Of a stretch of 64,000 nt of DNA, positions 1 through 6,872 are shown one piece after another; position 1 is the stretch's first letter, and each line of letters starts with the position of its first letter. Made by a program: the position numbers and the translations under genes. The notes below the pieces were generated by a model that had not been told where the DNA came from, did not search any database, and saw only the letters and a program-made list of their open reading frames with translations. This stretch comes from Streptomyces nigrescens (GTDB taxonomy: Bacteria; Actinomycetota; Actinomycetes; Streptomycetales; Streptomycetaceae): contig AP026073.1 of assembly GCA_024349765.1 (NCBI GenBank), forward strand, positions 7,502,001 through 7,566,000. Direction: 5' to 3'.

Positions 1-41
1 GACTTCAGCACCCGTACACCCGCAGGATGAAAAGGAACCAC

Positions 42-2660
42 ATGGCTACGACCACACCAGCCGGTGTGCGGGGCGGCCACGCCAAGCATGGAGGCGGTCA
101 TCACCACGCCTCCGACGGGGCCCCCATGACGCACCGTCAGATCATGGAGGCGCTGTCCGGGCTGCTGCTCGGCATGTTCGTCGCCATCCTCTCGTCGACG
201 ATCGTCTCCAACGCGCTGCCCGAGATCATTCACGACCTCGACGGCGGGCAGAGCGCCTACACCTGGGTCGTGACCGCCTCGCTGCTGGCGATGACGGCGA
301 CCACGCCCCTGTGGGGCAAGCTCTCCGACCTGTTCAGCAAGAAGCTGCTGGTGCAGTTCGCGCTGATCATCTACGTCGCGGGCTCGGTCGTCGCCGGTCT
401 GTCGCAGAACACCGGCATGCTGATCGCCTGCCGCGTCGTGCAGGGCATAGGCGTGGGCGGTCTGTCCGCCCTGGCCCAGATCGTGATGGCCGCGATGATC
501 TCGCCGCGGGAGCGCGGCCGGTACAGCGGCTACCTCGGCGCCACCTTCGCCGTCGCCACCGTCGGCGGCCCGCTGCTCGGCGGCGTCATCACCGACACCA
601 GCTGGCTCGGCTGGCGCTGGTGCTTCTACGTGGGTGTGCCGTTCGCGGTGATCGCCCTGATCGTGCTCCAGAAGACCCTGAAGCTGCCCGTCGTCAAGCG
701 CGAGGGCGTCAAGGTCGACTGGGCGGGCGCGTTCTTCATCAGCGCGGCGGTCTCGCTGCTGCTGGTGTGGGTGACGCTGGCCGGCGACAAGTACGACTGG
801 ATGTCGTGGCAGACGGCCGCGATGGTCGGCGGCGCGGTGGTGCTCGGCGCGGTCTTCGTCTTCGTCGAGACCAAGGCCAAGGAGCCGATCATCCCGTTGC
901 GGCTGTTCCGCAACAAGACGATCACCCTGGCGTCGGTGGCCTCCCTGTTCGTCGGTATCGCGATGTTCACCGGCACCGTCTTCTTCAGCCAGTACTTCCA
1001 GCTGGCGCGCGGCAAGTCGCCGACGATGTCCGGCATCATGACGATCCCGATGATCGGCGGGCTGTTCATCTCCTCGACCGTCTCGGGCCAGGTCATCACC
1101 AAGACCGGCCGCTGGAAGGCCTGGCTGGTCTCCGGTGGTGTGCTGCTGACCGCCGGCCTCGGCCTGCTGAGCACCATCCGCTACGACACCGAGTACTGGC
1201 ACATCGCGATCTTCATGGCGCTGATGGGTCTCGGCATCGGCATGATGATGCAGAACCTGGTGCTCGCCACGCAGAACCAGGTGGCCCCGTCGGACCTCGG
1301 TTCCGCCTCGTCCGTCGTGACCTTCTTCCGTTCCCTCGGTGGTGCGGTGGGCGTCTCGGCCCTCGGTGCGGTGCTCGCCAACCGCGTCACCCACTACGTC
1401 AAGGACGGCCTGGCCGACCTCGGCCCCAAGGCCGCCAAGGCCGCCGCGCACGCCTCCGGCAACAGCGGCGGCATCCCGGACCTGGACGCCCTCCCGGCGC
1501 CGCTGCGCACGGTCATGGAGAGCGCCTACGGCCACGGTGTCGCCGATGTGTTCCTCTACGCGGCGCCCTGCGCGCTGCTCGCCTTCCTCTTCACCCTGTT
1601 CATCAAGGAGGTCGCGTTGAAGACGCGTGGCGGACTGGCCCAGAGCTCGGAGGGCGCCCAGAGCGGCGCGGGCGCGCCGTCGTCGGCGAGCCCGTCGGTG
1701 ACCCCGTCGGAGGCGACGCTTCCGCTGCAGGCGGCTGCCGCGGCGGGCGGCGCGGCCGAGGAACGGGAGCCCGTCCTCGTCGGTGCCGCGCCGGTGACCT
1801 CCGACGACGGCGGCCACACCCCCTCGTGGGCGCAGCCGGCCGCGCAGCCCCTGCAGGGCTACGCCTCGGCCGGTGGCGGCGACGCCGTGCCCGCCGGGCC
1901 GTCCATCCACGGCTTCGTGCGCAACGCGGAGGGCCACCCCGTCCCGCGCTCCGCGGTCACGCTGATCTCGCTCGGCGGCCGTCAGCTCGGCCGGGCGGTC
2001 GCCCAGGCCAACGGCTCGTACGTCCTCAGCGCCCCCGGCGCCGGCTCGTACGTGCTGATCGCGGCGGCCGACGGGCACCAGCCGCAGGCGTCCACGGTCG
2101 TCGTCGGCGACCAGCCGTACGGCTACGACATCCTGCTCAGCGGCACCAGCGGCCTCGGCGGCCAGGTGCGCAGCGCGGTCACCGGCGAGCCGGTGGCGGA
2201 CGCCATGGTCGTCGTCACGGACGTCCGCGGCGAGGTGCTGGCCACCGGGAAGACCGGCGCCGAGGGGTACTTCTCCTTCGACGAGCTGGCCCCCGGCACC
2301 TTCACGGTCGCGGTGAACGCCGCCGGCTACCGGCCGGCCGCACTGCCGGTCGAGATCGGCGGCCAGGGCACCACCCGCATCGAGGTCGAGCTGCTGTCCG
2401 GCGCGCGGGTGCAGGGCGTCGTACGGGCCGGTGCGGACCGCCGTCCGCTGCCCGACGCCCGGGTGACGCTGGTGGACGCGGCCGGCAACGTCGTGGCCAC
2501 CTCGACCACCGGTGAGGACGGCGCGTACGCCTTCACCGACCTGGACGCCGGTGACTACACGGTCATCGCGAGCGGCTACCCGCCGCTGGCCACCGGTCTC
2601 GCGGTCGACGCCCGCGGGGTGGACGGCCACGACGTCCAGCTCGCCCACCCCGGGGACTGA
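42..2660 (+). CDS. MFS exporter (DHA2/EmrB type) with three C-terminal carboxypeptidase-regulatory-like domains
   Basis: Probable proton-driven drug exporter in the cytoplasmic membrane, 872 residues. Hydrophobic helices fill residues ~28-530. MFS motif A is seen as GKLSDLFSKK and a motif-C-like GGPLLGG lies further on. After an Ala/Ser linker (~545-620) come three beta-sandwich repeats of the carboxypeptidase-regulatory (CarboxypepD_reg) type, each with a 'GxYxxxxLxxGxYxVxxxAxGY' pattern, running to the C-terminus. DHA2 proteins are normally ~450-550 residues, so the tail is a fusion. I chose ATG 42 over the in-frame ATG 27 because AAAGGA (31-36) sits correctly before it. The next gene, also plus strand, carries a related domain, suggesting a joint role in the envelope. 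The substrate is unknown. Confidence 0.88.
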   Translation: MATTTPAGVRGGHAKHGGGHHHASDGAPMTHRQIMEALSGLLLGMFVAILSSTIVSNALPEIIHDLDGGQSAYTWVVTASLLAMTATTPLWGKLSDLFSKKLLVQFALIIYVAGSVVAGLSQNTGMLIACRVVQGIGVGGLSALAQIVMAAMISPRERGRYSGYLGATFAVATVGGPLLGGVITDTSWLGWRWCFYVGVPFAVIALIVLQKTLKLPVVKREGVKVDWAGAFFISAAVSLLLVWVTLAGDKYDWMSWQTAAMVGGAVVLGAVFVFVETKAKEPIIPLRLFRNKTITLASVASLFVGIAMFTGTVFFSQYFQLARGKSPTMSGIMTIPMIGGLFISSTVSGQVITKTGRWKAWLVSGGVLLTAGLGLLSTIRYDTEYWHIAIFMALMGLGIGMMMQNLVLATQNQVAPSDLGSASSVVTFFRSLGGAVGVSALGAVLANRVTHYVKDGLADLGPKAAKAAAHASGNSGGIPDLDALPAPLRTVMESAYGHGVADVFLYAAPCALLAFLFTLFIKEVALKTRGGLAQSSEGAQSGAGAPSSASPSVTPSEATLPLQAAAAAGGAAEEREPVLVGAAPVTSDDGGHTPSWAQPAAQPLQGYASAGGGDAVPAGPSIHGFVRNAEGHPVPRSAVTLISLGGRQLGRAVAQANGSYVLSAPGAGSYVLIAAADGHQPQASTVVVGDQPYGYDILLSGTSGLGGQVRSAVTGEPVADAMVVVTDVRGEVLATGKTGAEGYFSFDELAPGTFTVAVNAAGYRPAALPVEIGGQGTTRIEVELLSGARVQGVVRAGADRRPLPDARVTLVDAAGNVVATSTTGEDGAYAFTDLDAGDYTVIASGYPPLATGLAVDARGVDGHDVQLAHPGD

Positions 2661-2895
2661 CCCGGGGCCCGGGGCCCGTACGGAATGACGACGGAGCAAC
2701 CCGGGCAGCAAGACCCCGGGCCGGGACGCGCGGTGAGCGGAGACGCGTCCCGGACCGGACCCCAGGACTCCGGCGGCGGTGTGGCGCACAGGCAGGGGAC
2801 GGCCTGCACGCCGCCGCCGGGGTCCGACACCCCCGAGCTCCCGGCCCCGCCAGGGCCCGGAGTCGGGGCACCACCAGCAACACACGGGAGAGGCA
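2661..2895. other. Intergenic spacer, no gene seen
   Basis: About 235 GC-rich bases between the MFS fusion and the YceI gene. Open frames cross it but begin without a ribosome site and have no recognisable protein. No clear terminator or promoter is visible, so the two genes could be cotranscribed. Confidence 0.4.
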
Positions 2896-3738
2896 ATGAC
2901 TTCGACGGGCGCGGGAGCCGCGGGCGTGCGGGCGCAGGTCCGCACACGGGACGGCTGGGCGGTGCAGCACGCCGTGCTGACCGTCACCGACATGACGGGC
3001 ACGCAGGTGCTGCGTGCCGCGGCGGACGAGGACGGTGCCATCCGCAGCGAGGCGCCGCTGCCCGCCGGCCCGTACACGGTCATCGTGACGGCCGTCGGCT
3101 ACGCACCGGTCGCCTCCAGCGCGATCGTGACGGCGAGCGGCCGGATGGAGGTGGGCAACGTCGTGCTGGCCCGGCAGGGCGGGGCCGAGCTGCCGCCGCC
3201 CGGCGCCTGGACCATCGACCCGATGCACTCCACGGTGGGCGCGGTCGCCCAGCACCTGGGGATCTCCAGCGTGCACGGCCGGTTCACCGAGTTCAGCGGC
3301 CGTATCGAGATCGCCGAGGACCTGGGGAAGTCGCGGGTCGACGCGGTCATCAAGGCGTCGTCGATCGACACCGGCAACGGCATGCGGGACGGGCATCTGC
3401 GCAACGAGGACTTCCTCAACGTCGAGGTGTACCCGGAAATCACCTACCGCAGCAGCGGACTGTCACCGGCCGGCCCGGACCGCTGGACCGTGCACGGCGA
3501 CCTGTCGCTGCACGGCGTCATCCGCCCGGTGGACCTCGACCTCAGCTACCTCGGCACCGGCCCGGACCCGTGGGGCGGCGTCCGCGCGGCGTTCCGCGCC
3601 ACGGCCGAACTGCGGCGCGAGGACTTCAAGATGAACTACAACCAGGTCGTGGCCGCGGGGATCGCCGCGATCGGCACCACCCTGAAGGTCGAACTGGACA
3701 TCCAGGCGGTGCAGGGGGAGAGCTTGCCGATGGCGTGA
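2896..3738 (+). CDS. YceI-family protein with N-terminal carboxypeptidase-regulatory-like domain
   Basis: Predicted lipid/isoprenoid-binding beta-barrel of the YceI family, 280 residues. Residues ~10-95 form a carboxypeptidase-regulatory-like domain (ending near the YTVIVTAVGYAPVA stretch), and residues ~103-270 are YceI: it opens with 'WTIDPMHSTVGAVAQHLGIS', then DGHLRNEDFLNVEVYPEITY, 'LTLHGV'-like and 'DFKMNY' stretches typical of the family. The start at ATG 2896 follows GGGAGAGG. No signal peptide is evident, so it may be cytoplasmic, unlike E. coli YceI. The shared N-terminal domain links it to the MFS fusion just upstream. Ligand unknown. Confidence 0.87.
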   Translation: MTSTGAGAAGVRAQVRTRDGWAVQHAVLTVTDMTGTQVLRAAADEDGAIRSEAPLPAGPYTVIVTAVGYAPVASSAIVTASGRMEVGNVVLARQGGAELPPPGAWTIDPMHSTVGAVAQHLGISSVHGRFTEFSGRIEIAEDLGKSRVDAVIKASSIDTGNGMRDGHLRNEDFLNVEVYPEITYRSSGLSPAGPDRWTVHGDLSLHGVIRPVDLDLSYLGTGPDPWGGVRAAFRATAELRREDFKMNYNQVVAAGIAAIGTTLKVELDIQAVQGESLPMA

Positions 3739-3850
3739 GGGGGGTGTGGGTGCGGGGTGTGGGAGCGGGGTGGCGTGAACGGGGTGTGGGAGCCGGGAGC
3801 CGGGTGGCGGGAGCCGGGAGCCGGGTGGCTGGGCCGTAACGCGGGGCGGC
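3739..3850. repeat. G-rich degenerate tandem repeats
   Basis: Directly after the YceI stop, short imperfect units such as GTGTGGGAGCGGGGTG and GGGAGCCGGGAGCCGGGTGGC repeat. No protein is credible. It may be slippage-prone spacer DNA. Confidence 0.5.
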
Positions 3851-3902
3851 GGGAATGCCTCACCGCCGCGCCGCGTTGTGGCCCCGCAGGGGGCGCTCCG
3901 GC

Positions 3903-3916
3903 CCCCTAGCTAGGGG
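3903..3916. promoter_or_regulatory. Perfect CTAG-centred palindrome
   Basis: CCCCTAGCTAGGGG is a 14-bp perfect palindrome, and a second CCCTAGGG follows nearby. It lies between the convergent YceI and TetR genes. It may be part of a bidirectional terminator; no T-run supports that firmly. Confidence 0.3.
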
Positions 3917-3994
3917 ATCTGTTTCCCCGACCCCTAGGGCCCTCCCCTCCCCCCGGCCCCTCTCCCTCCGGCCCTCTCCACACCCCCGCGCGGG

Positions 3995-4783
3995 TCACGC
4001 CTCGTGCCCGTGCCCGTGCCCGCCGCCGCCCCGCATCGCCTCGATCCCCGCGATCTGCAGGTCGAGCGCGAAGGCGAAGTCCCGGTCCAGCATGGCCACG
4101 GCCGACCGGCCCGTACGGACGCGGTCGGCGCGGAGGGACAGCTCCATCGTCTCGGCGAACTCCGGGCGGCCCGAGATGGCCGAGACGACCTGCTCGAAGT
4201 AGTCGTCCAGGCTGATGCCCGCGGCCCGGCACCGCGCCTCGTGCGTCGCCCGGATCGTCGCGAAGCCGTAGACGAAGTGGAACAGCGACGCCAGCGCGCC
4301 GGACGTGCGCTCGGCGTCCAGGCCGCTGCTCGCCATCACCCGCAGCGTGGCGTTGGAGAACGCGGTGGAGTGCGGGCCGATGTTGATGAACTCGGCCAGC
4401 AGCCGGGCCGCCCAGGGGTGGCGCAGCAGCATGTCGCGGTAGCCGGTGGCGAGGACCCGGAGCTGTTCGCGCCAGTCGGCGCCGGGCTCCGACTCGTCGG
4501 GCAGGGGCAGTTCGCCGGCCACCGCGTCGACGGCAAGCTCCAGCAGATCGTCCTTGGTGTCGACGTACCAGTAGACGGACATCGCGGTGACGCCGAGCTC
4601 GGCGGCGAGCCGGCGCATCGAGAACCTCGCCAGTCCCTCGTCGTCCAGCAGCCGGACGGTCGCCCCGATGATCTTTTCGAGGTCGAGCCCGGCCGGCTGC
4701 TCCGCCTTGCGCTTGAGCGGGGGGCGCTCGGTCAGCCAGACGCTGTGCGGCCGCTTACCGGCACGGCCGTTGGTCGCGGTCAT
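3995..4783 (-). CDS. TetR-family transcriptional repressor
   Basis: DNA-binding regulator, 262 residues. The N-terminal helix-turn-helix is seen around 'FSMRRLAAELGVTAMSVYWYVDTKDDLLE', where MSVYWYV is the TetR-type recognition helix. The rest is helical ligand-binding domain of the tetracycline-repressor C-terminal type (TetR_C_1), ending in a His/Gly-rich tail. ATG 4783 is preferred because GAGG lies ~9 nt before it; a longer frame to 4927 would read through tandem repeats and has no ribosome site. It lies downstream of a DHA2 exporter on the same strand, the usual arrangement for a local repressor of that exporter. The inducer is unknown. Confidence 0.88.
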   Translation of the reverse strand: MTATNGRAGKRPHSVWLTERPPLKRKAEQPAGLDLEKIIGATVRLLDDEGLARFSMRRLAAELGVTAMSVYWYVDTKDDLLELAVDAVAGELPLPDESEPGADWREQLRVLATGYRDMLLRHPWAARLLAEFINIGPHSTAFSNATLRVMASSGLDAERTSGALASLFHFVYGFATIRATHEARCRAAGISLDDYFEQVVSAISGRPEFAETMELSLRADRVRTGRSAVAMLDRDFAFALDLQIAGIEAMRGGGGHGHGHEA

Positions 4784-4802
4784 GGCGTCCGTCCTCTTCT
4801 TC

Positions 4803-4890
4803 TTCATGTGTTGCACGGGTTCACGTGCAACACGTGGTTCACGTGCAACACGTGGTTCACGTGCTGCACGGGGTTCACGTCTTGCACGTC
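4803..4890. repeat. Five tandem 17-18 bp units with CACGTG cores
   Basis: Units starting at 4803, 4820, 4838, 4856 and 4874 follow the consensus TTCACGTGCAACACGTGG; two internal units are identical and the outer ones diverged. The palindromic CACGTG occurs in several. The array fills the gap between the exporter stop and the TetR start, so it could be an operator array or expanded spacer. Confidence 0.7.
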
Positions 4891-4899
4891 GGCGTACGA

Positions 4900-4962
4900 C
4901 GATCTTCCGCACCGTCGATCTCTGCACGGTCGATCTTCCGCACCGACGATCTTCTGCACCGA
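4900..4962. repeat. Second tandem array of four ~16 bp units
   Basis: Units starting at 4900, 4916, 4931 and 4947 follow CGATCTTCCGCACCGA with few changes, ending just before the exporter stop codon. It is unrelated in sequence to the neighbouring CACGTG array. Confidence 0.65.
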
Positions 4963-4967
4963 CGATG

Positions 4968-6599
4968 CTATTCCGCGGCAGCGGCGGCCGCTTCCGGCCC
5001 GTGCGGCATCCCGGGCGGTGTCCCGGGCGCTCCCGATGCCGTAGCCGCCCCTGTCGCCTCCTGCCCCCCTTGCGCCTCCGGTGCCCCCTGGTCCTGCCCG
5101 GTGCGTTCCGCCCGGCGCAGGAGTACGGCGGCGAGCAGCCCGCCCAGGAACACCGCGGCCGCGCCGACCAGCTGGCTGGTGCCGATGCCGGAGGCGAAGG
5201 CGTCCTGGACGGCGGTGCGTTCGGCGGCGGTGTGCGTACGGGCGAGCGCCGCGGAGAGCGAGCCGGCGCCCGCGGCCACCAGCGGGAGCAGGGCCGTGAA
5301 GCGGATGTTGAGGACCGCGCCGAGGACGGCGACGCCCAGGCCCTGGCCGAATTCCATCAGCGTGCCGTTGACCCCGGCGCCCACCCCGGCCTTGGCCGGC
5401 GGGATCGCGGACATGATCGCGTTGGCCATCGTCGGCATGGCGAGCGCGACGCCGATGCCCATCACGATGAGGCCGGTGAGCATGCCGCCGTAGCTGTGTC
5501 CGCCGAGCACCGATATGGCGGCGAGTCCGGCGGCGAGCAACGACATCCCGGTGATGATCATGCCCGGGGTGCCGAACTTCGGCATCAGACGGGCGCCCAG
5601 GCCGGTGAAGTTGATCAGGATGACGGTGACGGCGAGCGGCGCCATCCGCAGCCCGGCGTCCAACGGGCCGTATCCGAGCACCAGTTGGAGGTGCTGGGTG
5701 AGCAGGAACATCGAGCCGCCCATCCCGAAGGCGACCAGGATGCCGCCGGAGACCGCGCCGATGAACCGGCGGTTGCGGAAGAAGTGCATGTCCAGCATGG
5801 GGTGCGGGGTGTGCAGTTCCCATCCCGCGAAGAGGGCGAGGCCGGCGATCCCGATGGCGGCGGAGATAAGCACTTGGCCCGAGAGCCAGCCGTCGCGCGG
5901 TCCGGAGATGATCGCGAATACCACCCCGACCATGCCGATCATGGAGAGCAGAGCGCCGAGGAGGTCCGGGCGTTCACCGCCGCGGCTCTTGGACTCGGGG
6001 ACGAGGGTGACCACGGCCGCCACCGCTATGACGGCGACGGGGAGGTTGACCAGGAACAGCGAACCCCACCAGAAGCGGTCGAGCAGCGCACCGCCTATCA
6101 GCGGGCCGGCGGCGAAGCCGAGGGAGTTGACCGAGCTCCAGATGCCGATCGCCTTGGGGCGCTCCTCGTCGTCGAAGATCTGCATGACGACCGCGAGCGT
6201 GGTGGTGACCAGCAGGGCTCCGCCGACGCCCATACCGGCCCGGGCCGCGATCAGCTGGCCGGGCGACTGGGCGAGCGCGGCCCCGAGCGAGGCCAGGCCG
6301 AACAGCACCAGGCCGACGGCGAGCATCTTCTTGCGGCCGTAACGGTCGGCGGAATTGCCGGCGGTGAGCAGCAGGCCCGACTGGACCAGCGAATAGGCGT
6401 TGATCATCCACTGGACGTCGGCGGTGGTCGCGCCCATCTCCTTGGTGAGGGAGGGGATGGCGACGTTCAGGACGGTGTTGTCGAGGATGACCGTGAGCTG
6501 GGCGACGCAGATGACGGCCAGGATCAGCCAGCGGGTGGCATGCCGGCCCGGCGGCTGGAGCGTGGTGGGTGCGGCGTCGGTGGCCACGGGGGACGGCAT
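4968..6599 (-). CDS. DHA2-family (14-TMS) MFS multidrug exporter
   Basis: Proton-coupled drug efflux protein in the cytoplasmic membrane, 543 residues. It shows the DHA2 helix-1 motif LDNTVLNVAIP, motif A as GNSADRYGRKKM, and a motif-C-like 'AAGPLIGGAL', with about 14 hydrophobic segments and an Ala/Gly-rich tail. ATG 6599 follows AGGGAG at 5 nt; an in-frame ATG at 6632 lacks a ribosome site and falls inside direct repeats that look like operator DNA. The downstream TetR gene (3995-4783) probably represses it. Length fits the family. The drug substrate cannot be told from sequence. Confidence 0.9.
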   Translation of the reverse strand: MPSPVATDAAPTTLQPPGRHATRWLILAVICVAQLTVILDNTVLNVAIPSLTKEMGATTADVQWMINAYSLVQSGLLLTAGNSADRYGRKKMLAVGLVLFGLASLGAALAQSPGQLIAARAGMGVGGALLVTTTLAVVMQIFDDEERPKAIGIWSSVNSLGFAAGPLIGGALLDRFWWGSLFLVNLPVAVIAVAAVVTLVPESKSRGGERPDLLGALLSMIGMVGVVFAIISGPRDGWLSGQVLISAAIGIAGLALFAGWELHTPHPMLDMHFFRNRRFIGAVSGGILVAFGMGGSMFLLTQHLQLVLGYGPLDAGLRMAPLAVTVILINFTGLGARLMPKFGTPGMIITGMSLLAAGLAAISVLGGHSYGGMLTGLIVMGIGVALAMPTMANAIMSAIPPAKAGVGAGVNGTLMEFGQGLGVAVLGAVLNIRFTALLPLVAAGAGSLSAALARTHTAAERTAVQDAFASGIGTSQLVGAAAVFLGGLLAAVLLRRAERTGQDQGAPEAQGGQEATGAATASGAPGTPPGMPHGPEAAAAAAE

Positions 6600-6630
6600 A
6601 CGGGCTCCCTGTGCGATGTGAGCGGTTGCC

Positions 6631-6663
6631 ATACACCGTACAGGGAGGGTTATACGCCGTACA
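6631..6663. promoter_or_regulatory. Direct-repeat operator candidate for the DHA2 exporter
   Basis: Two 12-bp copies of ATACRCCGTACA (6631-6642 and 6652-6663) lie 32-64 nt upstream of the exporter start, centres 21 bp apart, that is two helical turns on one DNA face. This spacing suits cooperative binding of the TetR-family regulator encoded next door. Assignment to that regulator is inference. Confidence 0.5.
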
Positions 6664-6760
6664 TTTGGTTTTCGGCCGAGTGGGGGCGGGGGGCGACCAA
6701 TTCCGGGCAACCGTTTTCGGGCGTCCGTTTCTGGGGCGACCGCTTTCCGGCGTCCGTACT

Positions 6761-6872
6761 GGTCAGGCCCCCGCCTGCCTCACTTCTCAGGCCCTCTTCG
6801 TCACCGGTCAGGCCCCCTGCCTCACCGCTCAGGCCCTCCTCGTCACCGGTCAGGCCCCCGTCTCACCACTCA
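6761..6872. repeat. Three imperfect 42-45 bp tandem repeats
   Basis: Units beginning at 6761, 6806 and 6848 share GGTCAGGCCCC, CTCAC and TCAGGCCCTC blocks. The last runs into the stop region of the GT39 gene. The rest of the spacer to 6630 shows no gene. Confidence 0.6.

Noticed and set aside
4803-4962. CRISPR array
   Set aside because: Units are 15-18 bp and directly adjacent with no spacers, and no cas genes are present.
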